Source of the DNA: Eggerthella sp. YY7918
GTDB lineage: Bacteria; Actinomycetota; Coriobacteriia; Coriobacteriales; Eggerthellaceae
DNA: 64,000 nt
Direction of reading: 5' to 3'
NCBI RefSeq assembly: GCF_000270285.1
Contig: NC_015738.1
Span: 1,798,001-1,862,000 of the forward strand
The first letter of the stretch is position 1. Each line of letters starts with the position of its first letter. The notes below the pieces were generated by a model. It did not search any database, had not been told where the DNA came from, and saw nothing but the letters and a program-made list of their open reading frames with translations. Shown piece after piece: positions 9,439 through 17,826 of the stretch. Position numbers and translations under genes: made by a program.

Positions 9439-11577
9439 TTAGCGGACCGCTGGATTGCCGTCCTGACACACGCGTTCGATCATCTGGTCAAACGGAAGCG
9501 CGGGCGCATACAAATATCCTTGGAAGAGCGAGCAGCCCAGCTCTAACAAACGATCGCGCTGTTCGACAGTCTCTACGTATTCCGCCAGTACGGAAAATCC
9601 AAGCTGATCGGACAAACGCGTGATAGATGCCACAATTTCGGCGTAGCGTTCGTTTTCCATGACGCCTTTCGCAATGGCCCCATCGAGCTTCACAATGGAG
9701 AACACGCTTGTTTCCAGATACTGAAACGACGTGCGTCCCATCGAAAAATCGTCGATAGCCAAAGGAATGCCCGCTTCGACAATGCGGCGCAAAAGCCCCG
9801 ACGTTTCATCGTCTCCGCGCAGGGCCTCGCGTTCGGTTGCTTCAACCACCACGCGCCCTTCGTCCAAATTACGAGCGCGTACCGCGGCCACAATGAATTC
9901 CACGTCCGACTCGTTTTGCAGCATGCGCACCGTAGCATTCACGCACACGCTGAAGTCCGGCGAAATAAGACCCTCATGCGCCCGCGCCTCAATGCGCGCT
10001 GCATCGTCAAGCGCCCGATTGAACATCGTACGCTCAAGATCTTCGATAAAACCCGCTTCCTCAGCGAGGTGAATCACCAACGGCGGATACACCATCCCGT
10101 ACATTGGATGATCGAATCGCAGGAGCGCCTCGGCGCCCACAGCCCGCCCTGCACTATCGAACTGCGGCTGGTAGTAAAGCATAAAAGAACGCTTCTCCAC
10201 CGCGGAACGCACATCCTCGGCAAGCGATCGCGCAACGACGCCCAGCATGCCGGGGGCGGACAGCAGTTGTACTTCATGCTGGTCCTGCTCGGCCGTCTTG
10301 AAGAAGTCGAGCACGCTTTCATACTCGCGCCGCACCCGCTCGTCGGCGGCTCGTTCGTAGCGGCGCAAAAACGGCAGATAGATAACCACGCCGACGGCAA
10401 TGTTGATCAGCTGCAGAAGCGCACCGGAAATCGATCCGGTGGCAACATAGCCGCCCACAATCGGCGGCGTTATCCACGACACATCGACGATGGTCGGCGG
10501 AACAAGGCCGACGCTCATGGCCCCATAGGCAATCGTCATGTTCACCAGCGGCACAAGAATAAAAGGCACAAGCAGTAAGGGATTCCATACCACGGGCAGA
10601 CCGAACATCATAATTTCACTGATATTGAAGGTCATGGGTATCGCCGCAAACAGCGACAGGCGACGCGCGGTGCGCAGGCGGCCGAACAGCAGAATAGCCA
10701 CAAGCAGCGAAAGCAGGGCACCCGCACCCCCGATAGAGGCGAATACGTCCAAGAACGTCTTAGTGACAATCTGTACGGGTTCACCGCCTGCGGCAAGCGC
10801 TGCAGCATTGGCGGCAGTGCCGGGTACAAAAATGCTTTGTGCCACCCCATCAAGCATATTGCCGCCATGGATGCCGAAGAACCACATGACATTATTCATC
10901 AGCAGATAGACAAGTCCGCTTCCGAAGGTGGCATCTGCCAAAGGGAAAAGGGCACTTACGCCCTTATAAAACAGTTCCTCGACACTTCCCACATCGAAAA
11001 AAGCAACCGCCGTCGCATTGGCCAAGGCAAACGGGGCAAGCACCACCGCCATGGGAAGAAGGGCGATAATCGCCTGATTAAACACCCCGTCGATGCTGTC
11101 GCTATAGCGCTTGCGCGTATGCATCCGCACGACAATACGACAATAGAGCGCCGAAGATGCCAAACCGCTCACGATGGCGATAAACAGCGAACGCGTACTG
11201 AGCACCTTCATCTCGATAACGTCCATGCCGAATCCCATGAGGATGAGATAGGCCGCGAGCGCCGTAAACGCCGCCCCCTGCATGAAGAAATCGGTATACC
11301 GTTCGGCATAGGCGCGCGCATAGCACAGGCCTATGCTCACCGCCACGTATAACGAAAAAATTCCCATCGTGGCGTTGTACACCATGGTAAGTGCGGATTT
11401 CAGCCCTGCAAGATTCGAGAGGGCATCCTGATATGCGGGAAAGGGGAAATTGAGAAAGATGAGGCAAAACGAGCCGATGAGCAGCACGGGAATGGTAAGC
11501 ACGAGACCTTGGCGAATGGCCTGCAAAGCCATCACGTCCTCGATACGCGCAAAACGTCGCTCTATCTCGCCGACCAC
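9439..11577 (-). CDS. PTS EIIC-like membrane domain fused to an EAL c-di-GMP phosphodiesterase domain
   Basis: About 712 residues from a GTG at 11577, chosen because GAGGAAGGG lies just upstream. An ATG at 11619 without a ribosome-binding site would add 14 residues. Residues about 15-405 are a cellobiose-family EIIC permease with about ten helices, carrying FFGIHGGNMLDG and NISEIMMFGLPVVWNP. No EIIA or EIIB domain is attached. Residues about 455-705 are an EAL domain retaining the catalytic signatures EALLRFDHP, CVNATVR, VEATER, AIDDFS, VKLDG, AEYVET and FQGY. It should therefore hydrolyse c-di-GMP to pGpG. The EIIC part probably senses or binds a sugar at the membrane and controls the EAL domain, which is inference. 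Confidence 0.9.
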   Translation of the reverse strand: MVGEIERRFARIEDVMALQAIRQGLVLTIPVLLIGSFCLIFLNFPFPAYQDALSNLAGLKSALTMVYNATMGIFSLYVAVSIGLCYARAYAERYTDFFMQGAAFTALAAYLILMGFGMDVIEMKVLSTRSLFIAIVSGLASSALYCRIVVRMHTRKRYSDSIDGVFNQAIIALLPMAVVLAPFALANATAVAFFDVGSVEELFYKGVSALFPLADATFGSGLVYLLMNNVMWFFGIHGGNMLDGVAQSIFVPGTAANAAALAAGGEPVQIVTKTFLDVFASIGGAGALLSLLVAILLFGRLRTARRLSLFAAIPMTFNISEIMMFGLPVVWNPLLLVPFILVPLVNMTIAYGAMSVGLVPPTIVDVSWITPPIVGGYVATGSISGALLQLINIAVGVVIYLPFLRRYERAADERVRREYESVLDFFKTAEQDQHEVQLLSAPGMLGVVARSLAEDVRSAVEKRSFMLYYQPQFDSAGRAVGAEALLRFDHPMYGMVYPPLVIHLAEEAGFIEDLERTMFNRALDDAARIEARAHEGLISPDFSVCVNATVRMLQNESDVEFIVAAVRARNLDEGRVVVEATEREALRGDDETSGLLRRIVEAGIPLAIDDFSMGRTSFQYLETSVFSIVKLDGAIAKGVMENERYAEIVASITRLSDQLGFSVLAEYVETVEQRDRLLELGCSLFQGYLYAPALPFDQMIERVCQDGNPAVR

Positions 11578-11714
11578 GATGCCCTTCCTCGCCACTTTGC
11601 TGCACAACGTTAAGATCATAAGCTGCCCGGTGCAAATTATGACATAACGAACTTGCCAAGCATGCGGGAAAACCCCACTGGTCGACCACAGACGAGTTTG
11701 TTATGCTGCCCTGC

Positions 11715-12059
11715 ATGGAAGATTCCCCGAAAACCGCCAAGCGGCGCGTCCGCGAAAAGCGCACCATCTCGCAAATGGTGGCGCTGTACTGTGCAGACAA
11801 CCACATGCCTGAAACTCGCACTGAAATGGCCCATTGCGGCGAAGCCGTGTGTGCTGCCTGCGCGCGCATCGACGCCTATGCCGTGCTGCGTACCGAGCGC
11901 TGCCGCAAGATGGAAGTCAAGACGTCGTGCGAGGAATGCGGCAACCACTGCTACGCCCCCGCGGCCCGCGAGGAAATTCGCATGGTCATGCGCTACGCCG
12001 GGCCGCGCATGCTCAAACACCACCCCATCGCCGCCATCCGCCATTTGCTGAAGCGGTAG
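11715..12059 (+). CDS. YgbA / nitrous oxide-stimulated promoter family protein
   Basis: About 114 residues, cysteine rich. It has the family pattern EKRTISQMVALYC, then paired cysteines (CAAC...RC) and KTSCEECGNHCY, ending MRYAGPRMLKHHPIAAIRHLL. This matches the small YgbA_NO family, members of which were noted for induction under nitrogen-oxide stress. Metal binding by the cysteines is likely but not shown. An ATG at 11703 is an alternative start and neither start has a clear ribosome-binding site. The gene is isolated, divergent from the EIIC-EAL gene and followed by a hairpin at 12143-12173. Molecular function unknown. Confidence 0.85.
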   Translation: MEDSPKTAKRRVREKRTISQMVALYCADNHMPETRTEMAHCGEAVCAACARIDAYAVLRTERCRKMEVKTSCEECGNHCYAPAAREEIRMVMRYAGPRMLKHHPIAAIRHLLKR

Positions 12060-12097
12060 AAGATTCCGCAGGAGGGATGCATTAGGTGGTGCGGCAC

Positions 12098-12143
12098 GGG
12101 ATCCCTCGACTTCGCACGTGCGGTGCTTCACCTGGGATGGACA
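12098..12143. repeat. Dispersed GGGATCC-core repeat, copy 2
   Basis: CACGGGATCCCTCGACTTCG, a short inverted CGCACGTGCG centre and an ending of CCTGGGATGGACA resemble the elements at 6292-6334 and 45265-45308. It lies between the YgbA-family gene and the convergent permease gene. Confidence 0.5.
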
Positions 12144-12173
12144 AGCGGGGCGCTTCGTTCGCGCGCCCCGCTT
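12143..12173 (+). terminator. GC-rich hairpin, probable terminator between convergent genes
   Basis: AAGCGGGGCGC (12143-12153) pairs with GCGCCCCGCTT (12163-12173), an 11-bp stem with a 9-base loop. CCCTTCTTT follows on the plus strand, giving a weak U-tract. It could stop both the YgbA-family transcript and the convergent permease transcript. Confidence 0.65.
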
Positions 12174-12180
12174 CCCTTCT

Positions 12181-14382
12181 TTATCCCAGAAGCTTCTTCC
12201 CCAACGAAGAGTGGATGATGCCTTTGCTGGCGAAGTAGGTGACCAGCAGGTATGCCCCGTAGATCACCGCAGTGAAGATGCCGGTCATGAGCGCAGGCTC
12301 CAAAACCGACACGCCCAACTGCTCGACTATCGTCTTGCTGATAATGCTCACCGCACACACGGCATGGCACACGGCAAGCCCCAGCGGCACGAGAAAGTAC
12401 ACGAGCGTCTGTGTGCGCAGCGATCGGAAGATCATGCGGCGGTCGCAGCCGATCTCGGCGAGCGTGCGGTAGCGCGGCAGCGAGTCACTCGTCTCCGACA
12501 GCTGCTGGATGGCAAGGATTGCCGCCGTGGCCACCAGAAACATGAAGCCTATGTAGAGCGCCAAATAAGAGATCATGAGGTTCATGCCGCTCGACTGCAC
12601 GAGCACCTCTTGCGCGGTAAACGAGAGCGTCACCGGCCAGGGATTCGGGCTGAACGCCCAACCCGAGCCCGCCACCTCATCACTGGGGGGCGACACCTGC
12701 GCCAGCAGCTGCTCAAGCAGCACATCGCCCTCGGTGCGGTCCCCCTTGTACATGAGGTTCAGGTAACTCGCATCCGGCACCTGGCCCTGGGCACGCAGAT
12801 CAGCAATCACCGAATCGGGCACGATTATGTCACCACCGCTCGACACAAACGCGGCGTCCTCCATCGGCTGGCTGCGCAGCTCGCCTACCGAGGTCAATTC
12901 ACGACCTGCGGCCACCAGCGTCTCACCCTTTTTCGCGAGCGATTCCGAAAGCCCCTTCATACCGTCAAGGGTGTTGTTTACCGCAAAGCCATTCTCGCCC
13001 ACGTCCACCGTGGGACGCCCCGTAATCTCAGCAAGCGCGTTGAACTGCGAGACAGCAATCAGCGTGATACCCTGCTTGTGGACAGCCTCATACTGCTGCT
13101 CGTTGCCCATACCCCAATCCCAACCATAGCGATCCATAAGATCGCCGTAGGTCGTGTCGGCGCTCACGTACGCGTCAATCTGTGCAGACTGCTTCACCAG
13201 CTGATCCCACAGCTCGGGTGCGCCCTCGGCCAGCTTCGCGGCGATGTCCCAATTATGCGCCTCGGCATCGGCAGTAATGTTAGCTGCTTTCTCATCGGCA
13301 ACCTTTTGATACTCGCGATCTTCCTCGGACATGTTCGCAAGCTTCTCAGGGTCGTGCGTGCCGCCCGTGTTCAGGTAGATGTTCGCGGTCAGCGTGGCGT
13401 CGTAGAGCGTGCCGTTCTCGATGTTGCCCGTGAAGGCGCGCGCCAGGCCCATACCCGTGGAGAACACCGTCAGCGCAAAGAACAGCATCACGCACACCAC
13501 TGAAAGCGACACGAACGCCGTGTTTACCTTGCTGGCAATTTGGCGTGTCGTGAACATGACCAAGCCCTTGAAGTACACGCCGCGCGTGCGTTCGAGCACC
13601 GCAATCACAAAGCCCGCGAGCGACCAGAAGAACATGAATGTTCCCAGCACCATAAGCACCGTGGCTTTGGTAAAGTCCGGCCCGAAGTCGAGCACGCCGT
13701 TTTCCTTCAGCGTGACATACGACCACACAATTACGCCGATAGCCACAAGGAACACCACGAAGCTCACCCACGGGTTGCGCACGCGGAAGCGCGCGTTCTT
13801 GGAACGGGCGCTCAAGAGGTCGATAAGCTTATAGCGCCTGATAGAAAGCGTGTTGAATACTGCGGTCACCGCAAAGATAAGCGCGAAGCAAAGGAGCGTC
13901 TGCGTGAACCCGTCGATCGAGAAGATGAACTGATACTGCGTCATCTGGATATTGAATAGAGCTGCCGTCATAAACGAGAGCCCTTGCGACAGCGCGAAGC
14001 CCAGCACCAAGCCCACAACCAGCGACACGAGGCCTACCGTCACCGTTTCCATGAGCACGATGGCCGACACCTGGCCCGGCTTCATGCCTAACACCAGGTA
14101 GGTGCCGAATTCCTGCTTGCGACGCCGGATCAGGAATCCATTCGCATAGAGCACCAAAAAGCCCAACACGCAGGCGATAAGCACACTGAACATACCCAGA
14201 AACGCCCCCGTAAGCTCAAACACGCTGCCCGAGGCGGTGTCCTCAAGGTCGAACAGGATGGATTGGCTCTGCACGGAGTTGAACGCGTAAAACACCGCCA
14301 CGCCAAACACGAGCGTGACGAAGTACACGGCGTAATCCCGCACCGAGCGGCGCACGTTGCGCCACGCGAGTTTAGCAAGCAT
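12181..14382 (-). CDS. BceB-like FtsX-family ABC transporter permease
   Basis: 733 residues from ATG 14382, which overlaps the end of the ATPase gene behind GGAGGGG. The layout is that of BceB-type permeases: one N-terminal helix, a block of helices to about residue 305, a large extracellular domain of about 280 residues (about 320-600) and then three C-terminal helices. FtsX-family sequence such as EFGTYLVLGMKPGQVSAIVL is visible. In such systems the permease binds a peptide antibiotic (bacitracin, nisin and similar). With its ATPase it removes the drug from its lipid II-cycle target, and it signals to the partner histidine kinase. The kinase, regulator and ATPase genes are all next to it. 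The actual ligand is unknown. Confidence 0.9.
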   Translation of the reverse strand: MLAKLAWRNVRRSVRDYAVYFVTLVFGVAVFYAFNSVQSQSILFDLEDTASGSVFELTGAFLGMFSVLIACVLGFLVLYANGFLIRRRKQEFGTYLVLGMKPGQVSAIVLMETVTVGLVSLVVGLVLGFALSQGLSFMTAALFNIQMTQYQFIFSIDGFTQTLLCFALIFAVTAVFNTLSIRRYKLIDLLSARSKNARFRVRNPWVSFVVFLVAIGVIVWSYVTLKENGVLDFGPDFTKATVLMVLGTFMFFWSLAGFVIAVLERTRGVYFKGLVMFTTRQIASKVNTAFVSLSVVCVMLFFALTVFSTGMGLARAFTGNIENGTLYDATLTANIYLNTGGTHDPEKLANMSEEDREYQKVADEKAANITADAEAHNWDIAAKLAEGAPELWDQLVKQSAQIDAYVSADTTYGDLMDRYGWDWGMGNEQQYEAVHKQGITLIAVSQFNALAEITGRPTVDVGENGFAVNNTLDGMKGLSESLAKKGETLVAAGRELTSVGELRSQPMEDAAFVSSGGDIIVPDSVIADLRAQGQVPDASYLNLMYKGDRTEGDVLLEQLLAQVSPPSDEVAGSGWAFSPNPWPVTLSFTAQEVLVQSSGMNLMISYLALYIGFMFLVATAAILAIQQLSETSDSLPRYRTLAEIGCDRRMIFRSLRTQTLVYFLVPLGLAVCHAVCAVSIISKTIVEQLGVSVLEPALMTGIFTAVIYGAYLLVTYFASKGIIHSSLGKKLLG

Positions 14383-15205
14383 CGCGCACATCCCCTCCCA
14401 GGAACGTCACCACTTCCATGATGCGGTTGAAGAAGTCACCACGGCTTGTGTCGCCACGGCGAATCTCGTTGAACACTGCACCGTCCTTGATGAACAAGAT
14501 GCGACTGGCAAACGAGGCGGCAAACGAGTCGTGCGTAACCATCATGATGGTGGCATGCAGCTGCTGGTTCATCATAGTAAGGGTGTCAAGCATGGCCTGG
14601 GCACTCTTCGAATCGAGTGCGCCAGTGGGTTCATCGGCCAACACGAGCTTAGGATCAGCCACGATAGCCCGTGCAGCCGCGATACGCTGCTTTTGTCCGC
14701 CGGACATCTGATAGGGATACTTATTCAGCACCTCGCTCACGCCAAGTGCTGCTGCGATAGTTTCCACTTTCACGCGTACCTGGGAGGCCGGTGCGCCCTT
14801 GATAGTGAGCGAGAGCGCGATGTTCTCGAACCCGGTCAGAGTGTCCAGCAGGTTGGAGTCCTGGAAGATGAAGCCCAAATCGTCGCGGCGGAACTTCGCG
14901 AGCGAGCGTGAGCGCAGACCCGTGATGTCGCGGCCGTCCACGAGGATGTGGCCGCTCGTTACCGTGTCGATGGTTGCCACGCAGTTGAGCAACGTGGTCT
15001 TGCCGGAGCCCGACGGCCCCATGATGCCCACGAACTCGCCCGGCATCACGTCAAAGCTGATGTCGTTGATGGCACGGGTCACGGAATCGCGGTTGCCGTA
15101 CACCTTCTCGATCTGGCGCACGGATAAGATGGGACGCTGGGCGCTGCCAGCAGATACAGCCGCATCATGCAGTGCGGAGGTTGGTGTGGCATATACTTCA
15201 GTCAT
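14372..15205 (-). CDS. BceA-like ABC transporter ATPase
   Basis: 277 residues with a complete ABC ATPase: Walker A GPSGSGKT (about residues 61-68), signature MSGGQKQRIAAARAI, Walker B LVLADEPTGALDSKSA and the H-loop MVTHD. This is the MacB/LolD/BceA subfamily that pairs with FtsX-type permeases. The first 30 residues are extra to the family core. GGAG lies 7 bases before the ATG. The stop overlaps the permease start, so the two are translationally coupled. A -10 box and a pair of direct repeats lie upstream, and a terminator separates the gene from the kinase gene. ATPase and permease therefore seem to have their own inducible promoter. Confidence 0.93.
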   Translation of the reverse strand: MTEVYATPTSALHDAAVSAGSAQRPILSVRQIEKVYGNRDSVTRAINDISFDVMPGEFVGIMGPSGSGKTTLLNCVATIDTVTSGHILVDGRDITGLRSRSLAKFRRDDLGFIFQDSNLLDTLTGFENIALSLTIKGAPASQVRVKVETIAAALGVSEVLNKYPYQMSGGQKQRIAAARAIVADPKLVLADEPTGALDSKSAQAMLDTLTMMNQQLHATIMMVTHDSFAASFASRILFIKDGAVFNEIRRGDTSRGDFFNRIMEVVTFLGGDVRDAC

Positions 15206-15234
15206 GGTGAAACTCCTTCTCTCGATTCACCATG

Positions 15235-15289
15235 ATAGTACGACGACAGCACACAGCTTCGCCATCGATAAGCCTTACTCGAACCTTAC
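15235..15289 (-). promoter_or_regulatory. Candidate response-regulator operator and promoter of the BceAB-like genes
   Basis: Two direct GTAAGG repeats on the minus strand occupy 15284-15289 and 15273-15278, exactly 11 bases apart. They are followed 32 bases later by TACTAT (15235-15240) as a possible -10 box. OmpR-family response regulators typically bind direct repeats about one helical turn apart, just upstream of or over the -35 region. The regulator encoded at 16457-17125 is the obvious candidate. Binding is inferred. Confidence 0.5.
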
Positions 15290-15358
15290 GGTTTTGAAAG
15301 AAAGGGGAATTGCCTGCTTGTCGCTGCCAATCGGCAAGAGCAGAGCCCTTGCTCTACG

Positions 15359-15380
15359 AAAAAAGGCGGCCTTATGCCGC
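15359..15380 (-). terminator. Rho-independent terminator after the BceS-like kinase gene
   Basis: On the minus strand GCGGC-ATAAG-GCCGC is followed by CTTTTTT. The hairpin directly adjoins the kinase stop codon at 15382 and separates the two-component genes from the ABC genes. Confidence 0.75.
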
Positions 15381-15381
15381 T

Positions 15382-16407
15382 CTATCGAACCGCGTCAAGA
15401 CGACGGCGATCATGTGGAAATGAAATCATGACGCGCGTGCCCGCATCCTCTTCCGAGGCGAGGCCGACAGAAAGGCCCATCTTCTCGCACATCTGGGCAA
15501 CCAAATACAGCCCCATGCCCGTTGATGAGCCCTGAGCACGTCCGTTTACCCCCGTAAAGCCACGGTCGAAGACGCGCGGCACATCGCCTGCCGGAATGCC
15601 CCATCCGTCGTCGGCGATTTCAAGCACCGTGCACATCGCGGCATCTTGTCCCTCGGCTCGCGTCGAAAGCGTGACCGTCTGCGCACCGTACTTCGCCGCA
15701 TTCACCACCACTTGGCCCACGATAAATGAAAGCCACTTGGCATCTGCAAATACGCGCACGTCGTTATCGACCTTGATCACCGGCGTGGTCCCCTGCTCAA
15801 TCATGAAACGGGCCTGCTTCTTGCAGGTGTCACGCAAACATTCGGCTAAAGGAATTTCATGAATAGCGTAATCGCGCGCGAGCGAGGTCGAACGAGCATA
15901 GTAGAGCGCCTGTTCAACATAGCTTTCAATGCGATCGAGCTCCCCTTTAAGCTTTGAGGCCTCCGGTCCGTGCAAGCTGGCCGCCATCAAATGAGCCGCC
16001 GCGATGGGCGTTTTGATTTCGTGGATCCACAGCTCGATATAGTCTCGATACGACTCGGCCTGCTGACGATGAGTCGACACGTCGTCGGCAGCCGCTTTGC
16101 CAATCGCCTCAAGCGCCTCGTAGGTAAGCCTTCCCTCAAGAAAATCAGGCTTTTCCAGCAGCGCAGAAGCAAAATAGATTTGATTAAGCTCCTCCACAAG
16201 ATGAGAAAGCTCGCTGTAAAAGGAGCGCTGCCGCACGTAGCCGAAGAAGATCACCAGCGCAAAGCACAGAAGGACGAGCACGGCGGCAAGCAGAGCAGCC
16301 TCTACGCCGTCGCCAAGCACAAGGAGTATGCCGCCTATCGCAAGCGCGCAGACCACTCCGATACTCACCGAAAAGACGCGGTCTTTAAGGTAGCCAGCGA
16401 GCGTCAC
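15382..16407 (-). CDS. BceS-like intramembrane-sensing histidine kinase
   Basis: 341 residues, short for a sensor kinase. Two membrane helices (about 14-31 and 36-57) are joined by only a few residues, so there is no extracellular sensor domain. This is the hallmark of intramembrane-sensing kinases that depend on a BceAB-type transporter for input. The phospho-acceptor His is near residue 129 in ELWIHEIKTPIAA. ATP-binding boxes follow: N (VVNAAKYG), G1 (DDGWGIP) and G2 (GSSTGMGLYL). The start is GTG. The response-regulator gene ends 49 bases upstream and the two are surely co-transcribed. It should phosphorylate that regulator when the adjacent transporter engages its peptide. Confidence 0.93.
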   Translation of the reverse strand: MTLAGYLKDRVFSVSIGVVCALAIGGILLVLGDGVEAALLAAVLVLLCFALVIFFGYVRQRSFYSELSHLVEELNQIYFASALLEKPDFLEGRLTYEALEAIGKAAADDVSTHRQQAESYRDYIELWIHEIKTPIAAAHLMAASLHGPEASKLKGELDRIESYVEQALYYARSTSLARDYAIHEIPLAECLRDTCKKQARFMIEQGTTPVIKVDNDVRVFADAKWLSFIVGQVVVNAAKYGAQTVTLSTRAEGQDAAMCTVLEIADDGWGIPAGDVPRVFDRGFTGVNGRAQGSSTGMGLYLVAQMCEKMGLSVGLASEEDAGTRVMISFPHDRRRLDAVR

Positions 16408-16456
16408 AACACGTCCCCTCTTCCCCTACTCCAACGTTTTACAACGAAATAGCACC

Positions 16457-17125
16457 TCACACAAGGTACCCTTGACCACGACGCGTGACAAGAAAATCGT
16501 CGGGAACCCCGATGGAGGCCAAGCTTTTACGCAGACGATTGATGTTGACGGTCAGCGTATTGTCGTCAATAAAGGCATCGGACTGCCACAGCTCCACCAT
16601 CAGGTCTTGCCGCGAAATAATAGCGTCGTGATTGGCCATGAGCATATGGAGAATCTTCAGTTCGTTGCGCGTCAACTCCACCGTACGTCCACCGAATTCC
16701 ACGCATCCGCGCGCTACATCAAGCACCACGTCTTTATGAGAGATACGCGACGTGGGCTCGGTACGCGCCGTACGTCGCAGAACCGACTGAATATGAGCAA
16801 GCAATACCGCAGGATTATACGGCTTTGTCACGTAGTCGTCGGCCCCCAGGTTCATGCTCATCACTTCATCAAACTCGTTATCGGACGAGGTGAGCATAAT
16901 GATGGGTACATCGCTTTCGCGACGCAGATTGCGGCAAATCGTATGCCCGTCCGTACCGGGCAGCTTCAAATCGAGAATAACGCACTCGGGTTGTGCGGCA
17001 ATCACCTCGCCAACGATCCAATCAAACGAGGTCGCCGTAGTGACGGCATAGCCCTGCAGTTCCAACAAACGCGCCAATTCATCGCGCAATGACGCGTCAT
17101 CTTCCACAAGATAGATACTAGGCAT
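16457..17125 (-). CDS. BceR-like OmpR-family response regulator
   Basis: 222 residues. The receiver domain (1-115) has the acidic pair at 9-10, the phospho-acceptor Asp at residue 52 (LDLKLPGTDG), the conserved MLTSSD and the Lys of YVTKPYNP. The C-terminal winged helix (about 125-222) ends with NTLTVNINRLRKSL. GAGGAG precedes the ATG and TATGAT at 17155-17160 is a possible -10 box. It forms an operon with the BceS-like kinase. By analogy with BceR it should activate the adjacent ABC transporter genes through the direct repeats at 15273-15289. Confidence 0.94.
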   Translation of the reverse strand: MPSIYLVEDDASLRDELARLLELQGYAVTTATSFDWIVGEVIAAQPECVILDLKLPGTDGHTICRNLRRESDVPIIMLTSSDNEFDEVMSMNLGADDYVTKPYNPAVLLAHIQSVLRRTARTEPTSRISHKDVVLDVARGCVEFGGRTVELTRNELKILHMLMANHDAIISRQDLMVELWQSDAFIDDNTLTVNINRLRKSLASIGVPDDFLVTRRGQGYLV

Positions 17126-17217
17126 ACTTCTCCTCGCTCGCCTTTCCCTTCCCTATCATACTAGGGTACCGACGGCATTACGAGAGCGAGGTGTCACCGT
17201 TTTGTTGCCGTGCCGAC

Positions 17218-17685
17218 TTAATTCTTATGATGGGTATACGTGCTGGGCAAGACGGGACACGAAGCTTGACCGCTTTTAAAATACCTGATGATGAAACTGA
17301 TGCCCGCTACCGCAAGGGCGGCTCCCAGCCCCGTATAGAAAAACGCAATAAACCAATCCGGTACTACACCAGAAGCGCGCAGCGCAATTCCCCCACCCAT
17401 CATGATGGCCATGATGATATAGCCGCGCTTGTCAAAGAACTTGAGGACGTGCGTTTTGTCTTCCTCGTATCCTTTGATGCGCTCGGCATGTTTGCCGACC
17501 ATTTTGGTGAATATGAAAATGTGAAAGACGGTGAATATAACGAGCGTCCCAACGATGAGAACCCAGAACAGCCAGCCTGTCTCCACAAGATAGGCTGCCA
17601 CCCCGATGTTGGCGATGTTGACACCGGCAATAAACCAGACGATGCCTGCAACAAGCAAGAGCTTTTCGGACGTTATCTTCAACAC
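17218..17685 (-). CDS. Small four-helix membrane protein
   Basis: 155 residues from a GTG start, with four predicted membrane helices at about 8-28, 39-60, 88-107 and 112-131. A charged cytoplasmic loop between helices 2 and 3 contains KHAERIKGYEEDKTHVLKFF. I do not recognise the family. The gene is transcribed in the same direction as the lipoprotein gene upstream, from which it is separated by two hairpins, and it precedes the two-component regulator. A role in envelope stress is possible only by position. Confidence 0.65.
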   Translation of the reverse strand: MLKITSEKLLLVAGIVWFIAGVNIANIGVAAYLVETGWLFWVLIVGTLVIFTVFHIFIFTKMVGKHAERIKGYEEDKTHVLKFFDKRGYIIMAIMMGGGIALRASGVVPDWFIAFFYTGLGAALAVAGISFIIRYFKSGQASCPVLPSTYTHHKN

Positions 17686-17720
17686 TGAGGTTCACACTCC
17701 TTTTCGCCCGCACATCACGT

Positions 17721-17802
17721 ATGCGGGGAACAGTCGTCGCGTGACTATTCCCCGCATTATAGAGCTGTCACGATGTGATGCAAAGCAATCAATCGCATCG
17801 TG
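17721..17802. other. Two adjacent inverted repeats between the lipoprotein and membrane-protein genes
   Basis: ATGCGGGGAA (17721-17730) pairs perfectly with TTCCCCGCAT (17748-17757) and has a further GTC/GAC pair inside. CACGATGTGAT (17769-17779) pairs with ATCGCATCGTG (17792-17802) with one mismatch. Neither has a U-tract on the minus strand. They may be terminator-like, leader structures or operators. Confidence 0.5.
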
Positions 17803-17826
17803 GCGGCAGAGGTATAAAGCCGTCGT

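Noticed and set aside
12118-13503. 461-codon open frame on the plus strand
   Set aside because: It lies entirely opposite the BceB-like permease gene. The translation is rich in His and Arg without any family motif, as expected for an antisense shadow in G+C-rich DNA.
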